Origin: Owenia fusiformis
Lineage: Eukaryota > Annelida > Polychaeta > Sabellida > Oweniidae
DNA length: 64,000 bases
Assembly (NCBI GenBank): GCA_903813345.2
Contig: CAIIXF020000002.1
Coordinates: forward strand, 16,562,467-16,626,466
Direction: 5' to 3'
Part shown: one piece after another, positions 12,466-26,500 of the stretch
How the letters are laid out: every line of letters begins with the position of its first letter
Position numbering within the stretch: the first letter of the stretch is position 1
Notes under the pieces: generated by a model
What the model saw: the letters and a program-made list of their open reading frames with translations, nothing else
What the model was told of the DNA's origin: nothing
Databases searched by the model: none
Program-made: the position numbers and the translations under genes

Positions 12466-14460
12466 AATCAGTTGCTACTAGATCTCTATCAGAGAAACAG
12501 AGCAATCTTTATATTTCTTAATCAAAATCGTTGTCTCCTTTTATCCATTTTGATGTAAATCTCTTGGTTTCTAAATCATTTATGTTGGCTGCTCTTATTT
12601 AAATGTGACACAGAGGGCTATAAGGAGGGAAAAAAGAGCTGAAGATTTATAACTCCACCTAAATCAATTCTATTATTTTTCCATATTACATTACAGTTAG
12701 ATTTCCTTCTATAGACTCGTTTTGCCAACATTCAATTTAAAGGCAGTATTTTCATCAGGCTGTAATCCAAAGTTAACCCCTTTTAGAGCCTTTATAACCC
12801 AATTGAGTGTGGCTTTTGAAGGTTAATTATAACGGTGTAATTACTTAAGAATTAATTTAGAACATCGGATTGCAAGCAGCTTAACTGAAGATGGGAATCT
12901 GAGTTAATTTTAATTGAATCGAAACAGGGCATTAACGTAAGTGAAACTAAGAAAGCGAAAATGTCATTACAAATGTATTTGTTCTTGGGTATCTATCGTT
13001 ATCTCGTTGATCAAAGCCAATGGGATCGTATTTTATAAGAAGCTAAATTGAAGGCATCTTTAAATTGTTTAGATTGCCATCTAGAACTGTTCTTTAAGTC
13101 AGAGAATTTTCCTATGAATAAAGTGGGACTGTCACATGAGAAAAAATTAGAAATAAGTTACATCCTTGCAGTGAAATATCACATTGTTTTTAACAGTTTA
13201 GACACTTTCTTAATGGCTAATCAGTGCTCTTGAAGATATTTTTGTCTTTTCGAGTGAGAAATTTTGGGGTCATGTTTTTTATAAGATTAGGTTGTAATTA
13301 GAGGTTATATATAAGCAATACATCTTGTTATAATGTTATTGATAATAGAGAGGTTTTGTTTTTTGCTCAACATAAATAAAATCTGTAACATATTCGCCAG
13401 ATTTAATGCTTCGCAGTTCAATTAAAACGAGATGTGGTTGCGGGTACATTTTAGCTATAACCCCTTGTGAGAAACCTCTCTAATATAAAATTGCAAAAAA
13501 GTTGTAATATGTTTTTGGTGACATTTTTGTGATATTGTTAATTTATCTAATTCCTACCCATATGGGTCCCATCTCAATCAGTTTAGCCTCATTGAATAAA
13601 GGATTAATCCAAAATTGAATAATTACTCTAATCACTTTCCCTGCCATAAAGTTCACTGTAGTCAATCATATTCCTTGTATTTTCTTTGTAAAATTTGAAT
13701 AAGCCACATTTTCTTAAAGAATTTCTACATAACTTGAAATATAGGCAACATGTTTATCTATTTTGTTTCCTGTTTATTCCATTCATTTTCACTAAATTTC
13801 AATTTTAAAACATTATTTCTGTGCCATGTTTTCTCATAGTTTCTATAAATAATCATCCTCTCAAAACATAATGATCAAATTCACTCATAAAATGTCTCCA
13901 AAATCATATTGTAAAATGCAAAATAAGTTGAAAAAGAGTGGAATTAGCAAGGATTACACCCACCAGACATTTTGAAATCACGTTGAATTCTACAAAAATG
14001 CAAAAAATTTAGAAAGTTCATTTAAGATTTAGATAGAATGATATAAAACCAGCATTAGAAGATGATATTTTGAGGAAGGGCAATGATGATATTTTAAGGA
14101 AGGGCAATGATAATGTCAGATATTATATTGATAGATTAAATATTTTATTAATCATCTTATGATTTTCTGTTATATTTTTGAGATCAGATTACAAGAGACA
14201 AACATATCTTAATACACTCGCTCAAGATAAATTGGAATGAATGCTGAACACATTTGGCAACATGGAAAAACGATAAAACAGCACTTATTACGAGGAGATC
14301 TTCTTTGAATGCATGGATATGTTCTAATGGGTGTTTTAAGTGAAAAACATTGTAGGTTTTTAATTTTTTATTGTACCAGTTTGACAAAAATTTAGCCTTT
14401 TCAGAATATTTTTTCATGCAAACTGTTAACATGGCTCATATGTGTGTGAATTTGTAATAT

Positions 14461-14668
14461 ACACCCATAAATCTGTTTTTTTTTCAAATCTCCCCCACAA
14501 CTACACTTGTGTATTGAAATATTGGGGCTGAAAATAAGCTGGATTAGTGTTTATTTAGATAAAATTCAGTTTTGTATAAACTACTGACAATGTTTTACAA
14601 TTCCAAGATTTCAATACACAAGTAGTTGGTGGGGGTGATTTGAAAAATCAAGCCTACATTTATGGGTA
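14461..14668. mobile_element. Small inverted-repeat element (~200 bp)
   Basis: ACACCCATAAATCTG... on the left pairs with ...CATTTATGGGTAAT on the right. Inside, TTTCAAATC(T/A)CCCCCAC pairs with GGTGGGGGTGATTTGAAA, and CACTTGTGTATTGAAAT pairs with ATTTCAATACACAAGT. The arms nearly meet, so the copy folds into a long hairpin. No coding capacity. Confidence 0.75.
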
Positions 14669-15045
14669 ATGTAGTAATCTGAGGTTTCAGTATGTAGTCT
14701 AATGATGCAACTTGTAGATTGAAGATACATGTATATCTATAATTGTATCTAACTGATGATATATAAAGAGAATGATATTCATGTTCATTTCATGTCTATT
14801 TCACAAAATGTTTTCAAGTTAAAAAGATTACTGTCTTACAATATTTGGAAAAAAAATATATCCAAATATTCAAAAAACCAAGTATATGTTAAAATCTGAA
14901 AATAATGGTAACCTGAAGATGAGTGTTATTGTAAGCTTCAAATTTGTATAGTTAGGTCAAACCCCGGGCTTAAATTCAAGAAATATAAACCTATGTTCTC
15001 ATGATATCTTGACATCTACAATTAAACCTGGCTAAGTGGAATAGT

Positions 15046-15195
15046 TTTGGTACCTCTAAAAAGTGTTCTACACGGGAGGTGTTCAACTTATAGAGGTTCA
15101 TTTAACATTAAGTTAGTCAGTCTTGGGACTGAAAATATTCCACTAACAGAGGGATATCACTTTTAGAGGTGTTCGACTTACAGGTTTCACTGCAC
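15046..15195. repeat. Dispersed repeat, copy 1
   Basis: Shares with 17815-17970 the ordered phrases TGGTACCT, AAAAAGTGTTC, GGGAGGT, AGAGGTT, TTAACATTAA, CTTGGGACT, TCCACTAAC, TAGAGGTGTTC and AGGTTTCACT. About 150 bp, non-coding, class unknown. Confidence 0.75.
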
Positions 15196-17814
15196 TGTAA
15201 TAATAGGCATCAAAAACACGATGAGCAACAACAAGAAAAAACAACCAAAAAACAACCAAAACAACCAAAACCTATAAACCTATAAAAAGTAATGACAGTT
15301 ATATAGTAGCCTAACAGGCTTAGAAAATTGATATAAAACTATAGATGCAATTGCAAATTCAGAATTATTTGCTAAATGATCATTTTTGAATTTTGGATAA
15401 GACCTGTCAATTGATTTTATTGAAATGTGAGTAAGATTGGTTGAGTAGCTCTTGTTTTTGAGTTGATGCCTATTAATTCCCCTTAACCCTAATTTAATCT
15501 TATTCTAAAAGGTTGGATAGTTAGAGCTTACAATTGTGTTATCAATGATCTGATTAAAGAATTTGTGTTATATTGAGTCCTTGCACGCAATAATATCTGT
15601 CATAATAATATAAAATAACAAGTTTGATGAGTGATGGTGTTAAGCTTGGATTGTGAAGGAGAAAACACTTGTTATTTTGTGTAATTTGAATAGTGAAATA
15701 ACAAATTGTTGTGTTTGGTTCTAAGGGTTCTAACTTTAGCACTGTTGGTAACACTTTCCCCCACTCAATTGGATAGATAGTTCGTCCTCGGACTTCAAAC
15801 CAAAAGGGCTAGAAAAATATTCCCATTGTAATAGATTGCAAATGTAATTGGCTATATCGCATATTAACCATAAAAAGTGATTCAAAGATAGAATATGTGA
15901 CTTAAGGGGCATTAAAACCATCAATAATAATTTTTATTCGACTAGGGCATATTAGTGATTGACTATTTATAACATGAAAGAATAACTCGCAAACGAGTCA
16001 TATTCTTAATTGAAACATATCGTTCTATTAGGGTTTCATTGGGATATCAAAGATGAGGATTTTTTTCAATTTAAAAGATGTAAATGTTGAAAATGTTTTA
16101 TTTATTCAATTATCCTCCAAGATTAGACTTTTGACTGATAAGATTTACAGATCCTATATGTAGAGCCCACAAAGTGACCTTTCTAGCATTTTAGTGAATA
16201 GGAACTGCAATTGGCTTGGATTTTTACGGCTTGTACCCATTTGCAGAATCTAAATAATAAGAAATATATGAAAATTTGCATAACTTTGGTGAGTATCATG
16301 AAAATGCATATTTTACAGCAAATGGAGGTCACCTCTCAATTGTCTTAAATTACACATTTTCTCCTGGCTATCTGTAATATTTTAAAGGGCAAATGATTTT
16401 TCAAGTATCTTTGATTATTTTTTGAATTATCTCATTTTTAAGTATCTTTTAGTATTTTTACTGCAATATTTCACAATCTCAGTCTTAGTAATAAAAATTG
16501 TCTTCAGACATTAAATAGAAATTGTTTTTAATTGGATGAATTCGTTCAATATAATCAAAGCCTAGCGTAATCCTCGAAAAATCTTCACAAGCAAATCTCT
16601 TATAATGTAAGGAAGTCTTTGGAAACACTTCAACATCAAATGAAAAGATAATCGCCAATTTACAAATCTAAATACAATAGCTTGAATTCCGACATCAGGT
16701 GTCGAAGGATTTCTAAATAAATTCACGCCTTTGATAATAACTTTGATTGAAGCGCTAATTTTATCGGTTAAATACATATTCTATTGTTCGTTCTGCACAA
16801 ATAACATATGCGTCTCATGAATGGCCTTTGTCCATCTCTTCAAATTGTCACACATTTCTGCAATTTTCCGATTGGTTTTCTTTATGTTTGTTTGAGTGAT
16901 TTTGTTAGTTGCAATAAATAAAATATCATCTTGGTCATATTTAGATTGGGAAATTCATAGAAAAGAAGACGTTCTAGCAAGAAATACCCAAAATATTCAA
17001 GAAGTATACACATTTCACCTTTTTTGACACACAAAAATATAGCTTTTTTATTATTCAAAAAAAGCTATCTATAAAATCATTGTAGGACCAGTGGTGATTT
17101 TGTTAACAGGAAACTTTGGTTTTATTTGAGGGTGATTATTTACATATCAGATAGATTGAGACTGATCAGGCACTGAAGCTGGAGTTAATAAGCATGTTCT
17201 ATCCAACCTCATCCTCAAAATATCACCTTTCGTGCTTATTTCTCATCATTTCTCTATAAACTTTGAATGAAGTCTCTGATTTCCTTGTATATCTGTGTAA
17301 TAATGAATGTCAGCTATGCCCTGTTTATTTTATTCCTTGCTGATTTCACTGAGTTTTACCTATTCTTCAGTTTGAAGGAATGACCATTTGGTATTTCTCT
17401 ACTGGGTAAGAACTTCTGAAAGTGTTAAACTTGCAAATGACAATTCATGATAATTAGAGACTACAGTTAGCTGTCTTCTAAATACATCTCTTAAGGAACT
17501 ACAATATTTAATGACCAGATATGCTTGAATAAAACATAAAAATTCAATTCTTCAATATTTATTAAGCTTTGAGCATAAAACATGAAATTTTAGATTTAAT
17601 GATCTCAGAATATCCATCACATTGATTATGTATATCAGCTTGTTGAAAACTATTTTGCATTATATAATTATGTTAGGTCATAATGATTTTATATTACCAT
17701 GGCAACCAAACTTATGATTAGCAACTCTAAATCAACAAAAACATGAAAAATATAGAATTGCCATATTTGGCAATGTTTGCCTGACTGACTTGTATATGCA
17801 TTCAAACTGTACTT

Positions 17815-17970
17815 TTGGTACCTTTAAAACTAAAAAGTGTTCCATTTGGGAGGTCTTCCAATTAAAGAGGTTTGTTAAACATTAATTAAGTCAGTTGATC
17901 TTGGGACTCTGAAGTGTTCCACTAACTGAGGTGTTCTACTTCTAGAGGTGTTCCACTTTATAGGTTTCAC
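17815..17970. repeat. Dispersed repeat, copy 2
   Basis: Second copy of the family at 15046-15195, same orientation, with several small insertions. The final GTTCCACTT-TATAGGTTTCACT phrase is shared. Confidence 0.75.
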
Positions 17971-19347
17971 TTTATATCACATTTACAGCTACATCTGGTA
18001 ACAGTGTGTTATCTATGTTCAAGTTTAGAAAATTATTTTAAACAAAATATGAACCATTTAATAATCGATGTGATATATTGACATTGATACATTGGCTTTA
18101 TTTTGGATATACGTGACACATAGCATGCGTGATATTCAGATCTAAAATAAAAGGCTAAACTGACACAAAAGGGCTCAATTTGTTAGTGCTTATTTTGGTC
18201 AAAAGCATTCTGAAGTGGAATTAAAATAATTAAAAAACTATTTTGAAAAAGTCAACTTTTTACATTTTCAACTTAGTTGAAATTTAAGTTCCGGGGCTAG
18301 AGGGTTTTGAGTTTGATCACGCTCAATTTCCATATTTTATCCATTCCCAGGGGGCCACATGCCTCTGTATGTATAAACAGATTCAATCATTTTTCTTTGA
18401 GGAGTTCTAATTTTGATGTGCATGCGGAATGAAATCATTCGATTTTGAGACAATAATACGCTCACGTCTCTAATTATAAGGTTGAATTCTTCGACTAGAT
18501 GGTTAAAGAGTTAGTACTGACGGGCCAACATTGACTAATGTATTTCCCGAGTTTTATCCCTCTAGAGAATACTCCTTATAACCATGCAACATTCAAATCA
18601 AATAAGTTTTTAAAATCGTTTAAATAAAGATTGATTCGGCTTACAGTTTCCTGGCAGGCAATAAGTTATTTCAATCATTTATGCGACCAAACTATTTGTA
18701 TAGTTCAAATTCTAGCCATCTGACAATTAATTTCTATTAATTGGTAGCTATAGCAATCCATATCCATAAAGGACTTTCTTAAATTGAATCCAGCAGTTTG
18801 GGAATTGACTCGTCTTCTTAATAAAAAATGACCTTGTAGGAATATTTTAAATTGTGTTAATCATAGAAAATGGTGGTCTTTTAAAAAAAGTAAAAAAAAT
18901 AGCGTAATACAGTGGAGTTCAACATACATTTGTAAAATTGAAGAATATTAAGAGAATTATTAATTCAATTTTCTCCTGACATGTTTCCCCTATTCTGATT
19001 AAAGATGTTAACACAATAGCAATATCAGTTCCTCATGTCGTGCTTTCTTACATTTAGCCCTTAGCCCACATATCAAATTGCAGTATTTTCTTGATAATAC
19101 ATAGGGGCAATATATGGGATTGAAATGATACAAGTACATGTGCAAATGTATTTTGCAATTTCTGTCTATGATGCATGATCTGATGTTTTTAATTTTCAAT
19201 AAAAAATAACATTTTAGCCTCTACTTATAATTATTCATTCATTATGTATTTGATGATAGTACGTACATGAAGTTATAATTCTATCATAATTATTATTAAG
19301 TCACATGATCAATTACACTGTTATACCTTCCATACAATGGCTGTAGA

Positions 19348-19505
19348 ATCAGCATTTGCCAGTTCGTTATCATTCCAAATTTAGTTATAAAATCAGCATT
19401 TCCTATTTCACTATTATCCCATAATGTGGCTATAAAATCAGCATTTCCTATTTCACTATTATCCCATAATGTGGTTATAAAATCAGCATCACCTATTTTA
19501 TTTTT
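19348..19505. repeat. 44-45-bp tandem repeat, 3.5 units
   Basis: Units start with ATCAGCATTT at 19348, 19392, 19437 and 19482. The second and third are nearly identical (TCCTATTTCACTATTATCCC). An open frame across it is a product of the repeat and shows no protein similarity. Confidence 0.93.
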
Positions 19506-19578
19506 AAGGGGAAGATACATTCAAATTCTTAATCTGTTCATTTTTGAATTGACCCCTTATATACGTAGTCTCATCGTA

Positions 19579-20010
19579 CAGGGTGTTTCAGAAATAATGC
19601 AATACACAAGGTACAATGTATATCTTTTTAATCAATAGAGCTTTAAAGATCTTTTTGGAATAATTAAAGTTGATTCAATGTTCTTTAAGGTGAGCAAGTT
19701 TCATTACTGACTGGCAAGTGGGTGACCCATTTTCGGTTGCCCATATAAAAATGTGCTCCAAATTGCTACCACCTCTCATGGGTCAGACTTGCAAACTGCC
19801 CTATCTTATATGTCATCTCTAGTTATCGTTCAGGATAAGAGCCAATGAATGCACACATGTCATCAATAACATCACACAAAATGTGCAAGTCTGTCTGCAG
19901 AAAAGTGGTGGTAGAAATTTGGGGAGGGTTCATTAAATGGCCAGCAAATGGGCCGTATACAAGCTACAGTGATCAAACTGTGTCAACTTAAAGAACATTG
20001 AACCAAGTTT
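19579..20010. mobile_element. Probable Tc1/mariner-type non-autonomous fragment
   Basis: The left end is TA followed by CAGGGTGTTTCAGAAAT, the form of Tc/mariner terminal repeats. AGTTGATTCAATGTTCTTTAAG at about 19668 is inverted at about 19985-20010 (CTTAAAGAACATTGAACCAAG), so part of an internal fold is kept. I did not find the matching CACCCTG right end, hence partial or decayed. Confidence 0.45.
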
Positions 20011-20158
20011 AAATATGCAAAGCAACATTTGTCATGAGATTTGTTCATTTAAAGGAAGACTTTTGGTATTGGGAATGATTTCAAAATGTCACTTAAATGC
20101 CATTTTGGTCAATAAATTATATGTATAAATATATATATAAATTATATGTTATAATTAA

Positions 20159-20368
20159 CAGGCCCGTAGCCAGGATTTGCCAAGGGGGGGTTCACTTTTT
20201 GGAAAATTCCAGGGGGGTTCACTTTTGACAATTTGGGTCCAAAAAGGGCCAAAATCACTAAAAAAGTGCTCAGAATGGTGAAAAACTGCATGATTTTGAA
20301 AGAATTTTTGGCCAGGGGGGGGGGGGGTTCGCCCGAACCATGCGAACCCCCCCCTGGCTACGGGCCTG
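20159..20368. mobile_element. MITE with CAGGCCCGTAGCCAGG ends, 5-bp target duplication
   Basis: Begins CAGGCCCGTAGCCAGG and ends in its inverse CCTGGCTACGGGCCTG, 210 bp in all, with G/C-runs inside each end. It is flanked on both sides by ATTAA, consistent with a 5-bp target-site duplication. Related copies lie at 26713-26872 and 38231-38435. The latter is in the opposite internal orientation. Confidence 0.9.
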
Positions 20369-20594
20369 ATTAAGCATTATATGAAGTATATATATAATAT
20401 ATATATCATTTAATTCAATAACATATTGGATGTCCTGCTGTAAAGATACAATTTGACCATTCCATAAATGGTATTTTAGTGACAGTTTGAAATCATTTCC
20501 AATAAGGAAGGCCCTCTTTCAACAAAGAAAAAATGTTAGAAATTTAGACATTTAGAAATTTTAGGAATACATGCATGTAATTTGTCTTTTTCAG

Positions 20595-23500
20595 ACAATG
20601 TCAGTGATTTTGACTTCAGTCCTTTCAATGGGCATGTCCTGGCCACAGGCTCTCAAGACTGCACAGTAAGTAGGCAATTTTCTGTTACCATCAGTAAGTG
20701 CTGACATGTTGTTCAAGCCATCTTCTGTGATAGGCATTTGGTGCCCAACATCATTGCCAGTGTCAGTACATGTATCTGTAACAGCTGTAGTCTTTTGGAG
20801 TTGCAACTAGGTGGTGCCATTTTGTCATGTTCAGGCCTAACAGTAGCTTAGATGTGAGTGGGTAGTTACCAGTTTCACCACCAGGTGGCTCATTTGGGTC
20901 AGATTATAGCATGGTGGGTATAGTAGAAAGTTCACTTAGCTTAAAATTAAATATTCATCAGTTTTAGTGGCTCAATTTTCATATCACCCTTATGTATCTA
21001 AATTAATAGTTATGCAAATTAAAATATGTCCAGTAAAAGAAAATATTGTTTGTCTAATACAAGAAAAGATATTTCTCTTTTTGTGATTTTATAATTGGGG
21101 TCTATGAGGAATCTCCCCAAACTAGAAATCACATTTTCAAAAAAAAAAATTTCAAAGTTGAATGACATCAGTTTGACATTAATTTTGAATATGTAACGAC
21201 GTAAATCAAGATTAATTCTACTCGCACCCAGTCTGTTGTTATCCTCTTAACACAGGCCTCGTAGATGATGTATAACAATTGTAGAAACTTGAAATGTAAA
21301 ATGTAAATATTAACCTTCTTGTTGAAATGAAAGGAAATAGCACATCTTGTGAGTCTATTCACATTTTGTGCTGAAAAATAGATGGCATACTCATGAAATG
21401 AGAGGAAGAGATCAGAAGACCAGGTTATGGCCACAACTAAAGCTTACTACAAAACATATTCTAAAGCCTTCTAATCAGGGGTATGATTGAAAGATTTGTC
21501 CACGATGGTGGAGCATGCTATTTTTCATGAAACACTTATAAAACTCCACAATTTATTTGTTAACTCATATGTTTCGTCATACCAAGAAAATTACTTACTT
21601 CATGCAATGAATATATCATTTGCAGGTAACCTTAACTTCTGTTAATAATGCTACAGTATAAGTAAAAGCTATTGAAAATGGCGCCAAAAATATACTCTAA
21701 AATGTACCATTTCTATTTTGATTTTTTAATGATACAGTATAGTGACATGATAATAGTTACATGTACATGTACATACAGGGTGAACATTAAATAAGATCAA
21801 AAGTGCTCTAATTTTTGTAAACATAAATGAATTTGGCTTATTTTCTCACAGAATGTTGATCTCATAATTTTACATACACAAGGTAAATTCCATCACGTTA
21901 CATTTAATGTAAATTAAATGCGTTCTATGGTAACCATGGCAACCCATGTTGAGGGTACCCAGAGCAATAAATAAGAATGAAAATATTGTGATGTCTTCTT
22001 TCTTAAAACTAAAATAAACATCTGAGGAAATAAGAATGTACAAGAATGCATTGAATGTAACAAAATATGGTGGTATTTCCAAAGCATAAAACCATTAAGA
22101 AAGAAAACATCATAATTAATATTATATTAATATTTTGACTGCTCTGGGTACCCTCAACTTGGGTTGCCATGGTTACCATAAAACGCCAAATTTTAAATGT
22201 AACATGTTAAAATTTACCTTGTGTATGTTTAATTATTAGATCAACATTTTGTGAGATAATGAGACAGATTCATTAATGTTTACAAAAATTAGAGCACTTT
22301 TGATCTTACTTTATGATCACCCTGTATGTTTTCAGTATAACTCTGTAAGTATTAATATGAGATCTTGATATGTTGGGTCTTTTTAATTTTTTATGAAATG
22401 TATTTCTCTCTGCCTTGTGCCAATATTATCATTTAACTAAAACTATTGTCACCAAGACCTTGATTCCAAAGATCTCTCATCTACACAAGAAACCCCAATC
22501 ACATTTATTTTATATTTGAAGATAAGTGCTGTGTGTAAGTTAAAGAATGTTTCTTTACAGGTGAAGATATGGAGTGTTAATGGGGACAACTTAGAAGACT
22601 CTAAGCAAAGTACCCTGTGTCAGGTAGATAAGAGAGTAGATTGCGTCACATGGCACCCTTTAGCTGAAGATGTCTTAGCTGTTACACATTACAACACCGT
22701 AGGGGTCTATGATGCGCAGAGCATGCAATTGAAATATGGTAAGGCCATCCGCTATGGCTCATTGGCATCTAGTCGAGGTTACCACCATTGCTTGGCCCCA
22801 GGTTCATTTCCCTCATTAAGTGTAAAAATCAAATGTTCTTTTAACAAGATATTTTTGGAGATGGTGTGGCAGTGAACAATTACTGTGCAGTACATGCAGT
22901 TGTCTCATATCTGAGACAACTCCTCATTTATGTTTGCCTTTTTAAAAAATATACTCACTATACAAGTAATGCTTAAAAAATATTATTGATTCAATTGGAC
23001 CACACCCTATAAATCTACTGCTTTATTTTTAAAGTCTAGTGCTTAGAAATAACCTTCATGCTTGACATTTGCACCATCTATTTTATGATTTCAAAAAGAC
23101 AGTGATTTGACTCCAGTCAGTTCTTTGCATTCCCTCCCCCCTTCTGTTAGTTTCTCACACTACATTGTCCACTTTGTGTTCTCCAGAATGTGGTGACCAT
23201 GGTGATATGGTATATGGCGCAACTTGGAGTGGAGATGGCCAGTTGTTAGGGACGTCATGCAAAGACAAACAAATAAGGATTATAGATCCTAGAAGTGGAC
23301 AAATTGTACAGGTGAATAATACTTTTTAATTTCTCAAATACTGTTTGGTGTCAAGAACATGAAATTAGGTTCATGACCAAGATGAAATTCTGTGGCAAAA
23401 TGATACATTCTTGTTGTTGTAACAAACCTGCTATTCCTGAGATGGAGTAATTTATACCTCATTTTTGTACTCTTTACTTCTTAATTGTGTCTATCTATTG

Positions 23501-26500
23501 GTACTGCCATGTGTGTCAATTCACCAACACAAATCTATTTTGATTTATTCAACTGTTTTAGACTGGAAAAGGCCATTCAGGGACAAAAGAGTCAAAGGTG
23601 AAATGGCTTGGAAATCACAACATGCTGCTGTCAACTGGATTTAACATGGTAAGTCCTTAGGAACAGGTCATAATGACATTCATGTCCTGAATGTCAAATA
23701 TAGCTTGCTTAAAGAAGTATCACCATGGCTACAGCCATTTTAGGCTGGGTTTAACTCTGGGTTTAAATCGGCAGAGTTAAATAAAATAAATCGATTGAAA
23801 ATAAATTGATTTTAATTAAACCTTCATTTATAATTGTAAATTATCAAGCATAACCTTTTCTTAACATAGTTAGGAATTCATCTGATGAAAATATGAATTT
23901 CTAATTAACGTTTCATAATCACCAAACACCATGTTTTTGGGAATTATTATAGAGTCGACAGCAGGAAGTGAAAGTTTGGGACAGTAGGAACCTGAGCCAA
24001 TCACTTGAATCCACTGACCTTGACTCTTCTAGTGGGTAGGAAACTTTCCATATTTTATTATTTTTAGAGTTCTCAGTTATGCATCACTTTGCCATCAATA
24101 TGGCCCATTATTTATAACTTATTGATATTTAACTTTCAATTTGCAATAACGATATCTACCAAATTTGAGGCTAGTATTCTGAAGAAGGTCCTTGAAATAG
24201 GTAATTGAGATTGGGGTGAATAAGTCAATAAGTCCAAACCCCTTAATCCATAGAAACAATAAAAGTATGCCCTTGTTTTTTCAGGACCCTTCTTCCCCAT
24301 TTTGATCCTGACACAAATATGCTGTTTTTGACTGGAAAGGTAATAATTGTTGACTTGTAATTTTGAAATCATAAAAAGAATTAATGTCACAATTTATAAT
24401 TTGATGCGGATTAGTCATTACAGTTATTTTAATGTACCATATTAAAATCGGGCCAAGTACTTACATGTACATGTACAGTTAACATGGGTCTGACCTTAAT
24501 AGATAAGTTAACCTTTCATTTTTAAATCAAAGGCTTGAACTTCTTCTTAAATTCACTGCCTCATTTGATCATTGATGTAATAAGGTTAAGTGTCACTGGC
24601 TTATAAAACAACCTTTCAAATGTTCATTTGTTTAAAATTGGCAGTTGTTAATTTTAGGCAGTTGTTTATAATAGGCAGCTGATTAATTGCCAGTTGTTCA
24701 AATTATTTATTAATCATTGTTTTAGGGCGACAACATAGTGAGGTTTATGGAAATAACAGAGAAAGAGCCATACATAACACAAGGTTGGTTCACTCAATTT
24801 TCATTGAATCTTATAGCTCTTGAAGATGGCTGCACAAACAAGGACAAGATACATTAATAAAAATCAGTTTGTTGGTCAAATTAATTAAAGCTTACACTAA
24901 ATGTAGAGTTACTCAAACATCGACTTTTTGTCACCATTTAAATGTGATAGGGGTTGGAGAGAAGAGTGAAAAATAGCAAGCAACTTTGAACTTTATACAA
25001 CCTCGACACATTAGTTATTATTAAATATAAATGTAATGAATGCTCATATTTCAGGATCATGTGATACTGTTGAACAACTGATGGGTGCATGCCTAGTGCC
25101 AAAGCTTTCCCTAGATGTGATGATATTAAATGTGATGATATTAAATATAAATGAAATGAATGCACATATTTCAGGATCATGTGATACTGTTGAACAACTG
25201 ATGGGTGCATGCCTATTGCCAAAGCTTTCCCTGGATGTGATGATATGATTAAATATAACTGTTATGAATGCACATATTTCAGGATCATGTGATACTGTTG
25301 AACAACTGATGGGTGCATGCCTAGTGCCAAAGCTTTCCCTGGATGTGATGATATGATTAAATATAAATGTAATGAATGCACATATTTCAGGATCATGTGA
25401 TACTGTTGAACAACTGATGGGTGCATGCCTAGTGCCAAAGCTTTCCCTAGATGTGATGATATTAAATGTGATGATATTAAATATAAATGAAATGAATGCA
25501 CATATTTCAGGATCATGTGATACTGTTGAACAACTGATGGGTAGCAACATGCCTAATGCCAAAGCTTTCCCTGGATGTGATGATATGATTAAATATAAAT
25601 GAAATGAATGCACATATTTCAGGATCATGTGATACTGTTGAACAACTGATGGGTGCATGCCTAGTGCCAAAGCTTTCCCTGGATGTGATGATATGTGAAG
25701 TGAACAGACTACTCCTCTTAACTAAACAGTCAATCATTCCTATAACATATAAAGTACCTCGCAAGGTAGTTATGATATCCTTGATAAGCCTTGATAATGA
25801 TTATACAAAATTGATCTATGCAAAATAAAGTACGGACATAAGGCGATTTAATTTCTATGTTAATATAATGAAGATATGGAATTTGGTGCTCATGGGTCTC
25901 TAAATTATTCTTTATTTTTCCATTTATTTCAGTCATATACAGAATTTCATGAAGATCTATTCCCAGAAACTGCTGGAGAGGAACCTAGCATGACTGCAGA
26001 TGCATGGTGGGAAGGCTCCAATGCGCAACCTATTAAAGTCACTTTAGATCCTAATGAGCGATTAAGAAAATCTAGAAATACTCAATCAAATGCAACAACA
26101 ACAGCAACAACAACAGCATCAAAAACATTGCCTGTGAAGTCTAGTATTGTCTCAAAAGTTCCGTCAGTGTTAATGTCAAAAAACTCAATAACACAGAAGG
26201 CTCAAGAGGTCCAGAAATCAAATGTGAATAAAACTCAACCAGAACAGTCATCAAGTGATAACAAAACTGCCACAACTCAGGAACAACCTGCAGCCATAGT
26301 TACACCTGTTAAACCATTTACAGGTAAGTACAGTACACGTGTGTACATGTATGCTGTACTTTAAATCTACACTAAGTCTTGTAACCACAGGTATTAGCTA
26401 TATGGAGATGTACATGTACTGCACATGTACATGTATGTTGCTTTTACAATTTTCATAGAGAATTTATATTTTTTACAACTAAAAATAAATACTTTTTCTA

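Larger units (their letters stand above)
10151..20158. other. Long non-coding region with repeats and candidate conserved blocks
   Basis: No exon is supported on either strand. The N-terminal exons of coronin-7 should lie 5' of 20595 but were not recognised. Repeats are listed separately. Blocks of ordinary complexity without internal repetition stand out at about 11270-11520, 12660-13010, 15740-16030, 16495-16800 and 18400-18760. They carry TAAT/ATTA and AATCAAT words and could be enhancers for SKOR, but conservation cannot be judged from one sequence. A G-run lies at 11161-11174. Confidence 0.4.

Noticed and set aside
19296-19520. 74-residue minus-strand ORF with repeated NADFITTLWDNSEIG
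   Set aside because: Consequence of the 44-45-bp tandem repeat; no start context or similarity.
25044-25764. Overlapping minus-strand frames of 208, 84, 94 and 83 residues
   Set aside because: They are antisense readings of the tandem CORO7 acceptor array; the repeats themselves keep the frames open.
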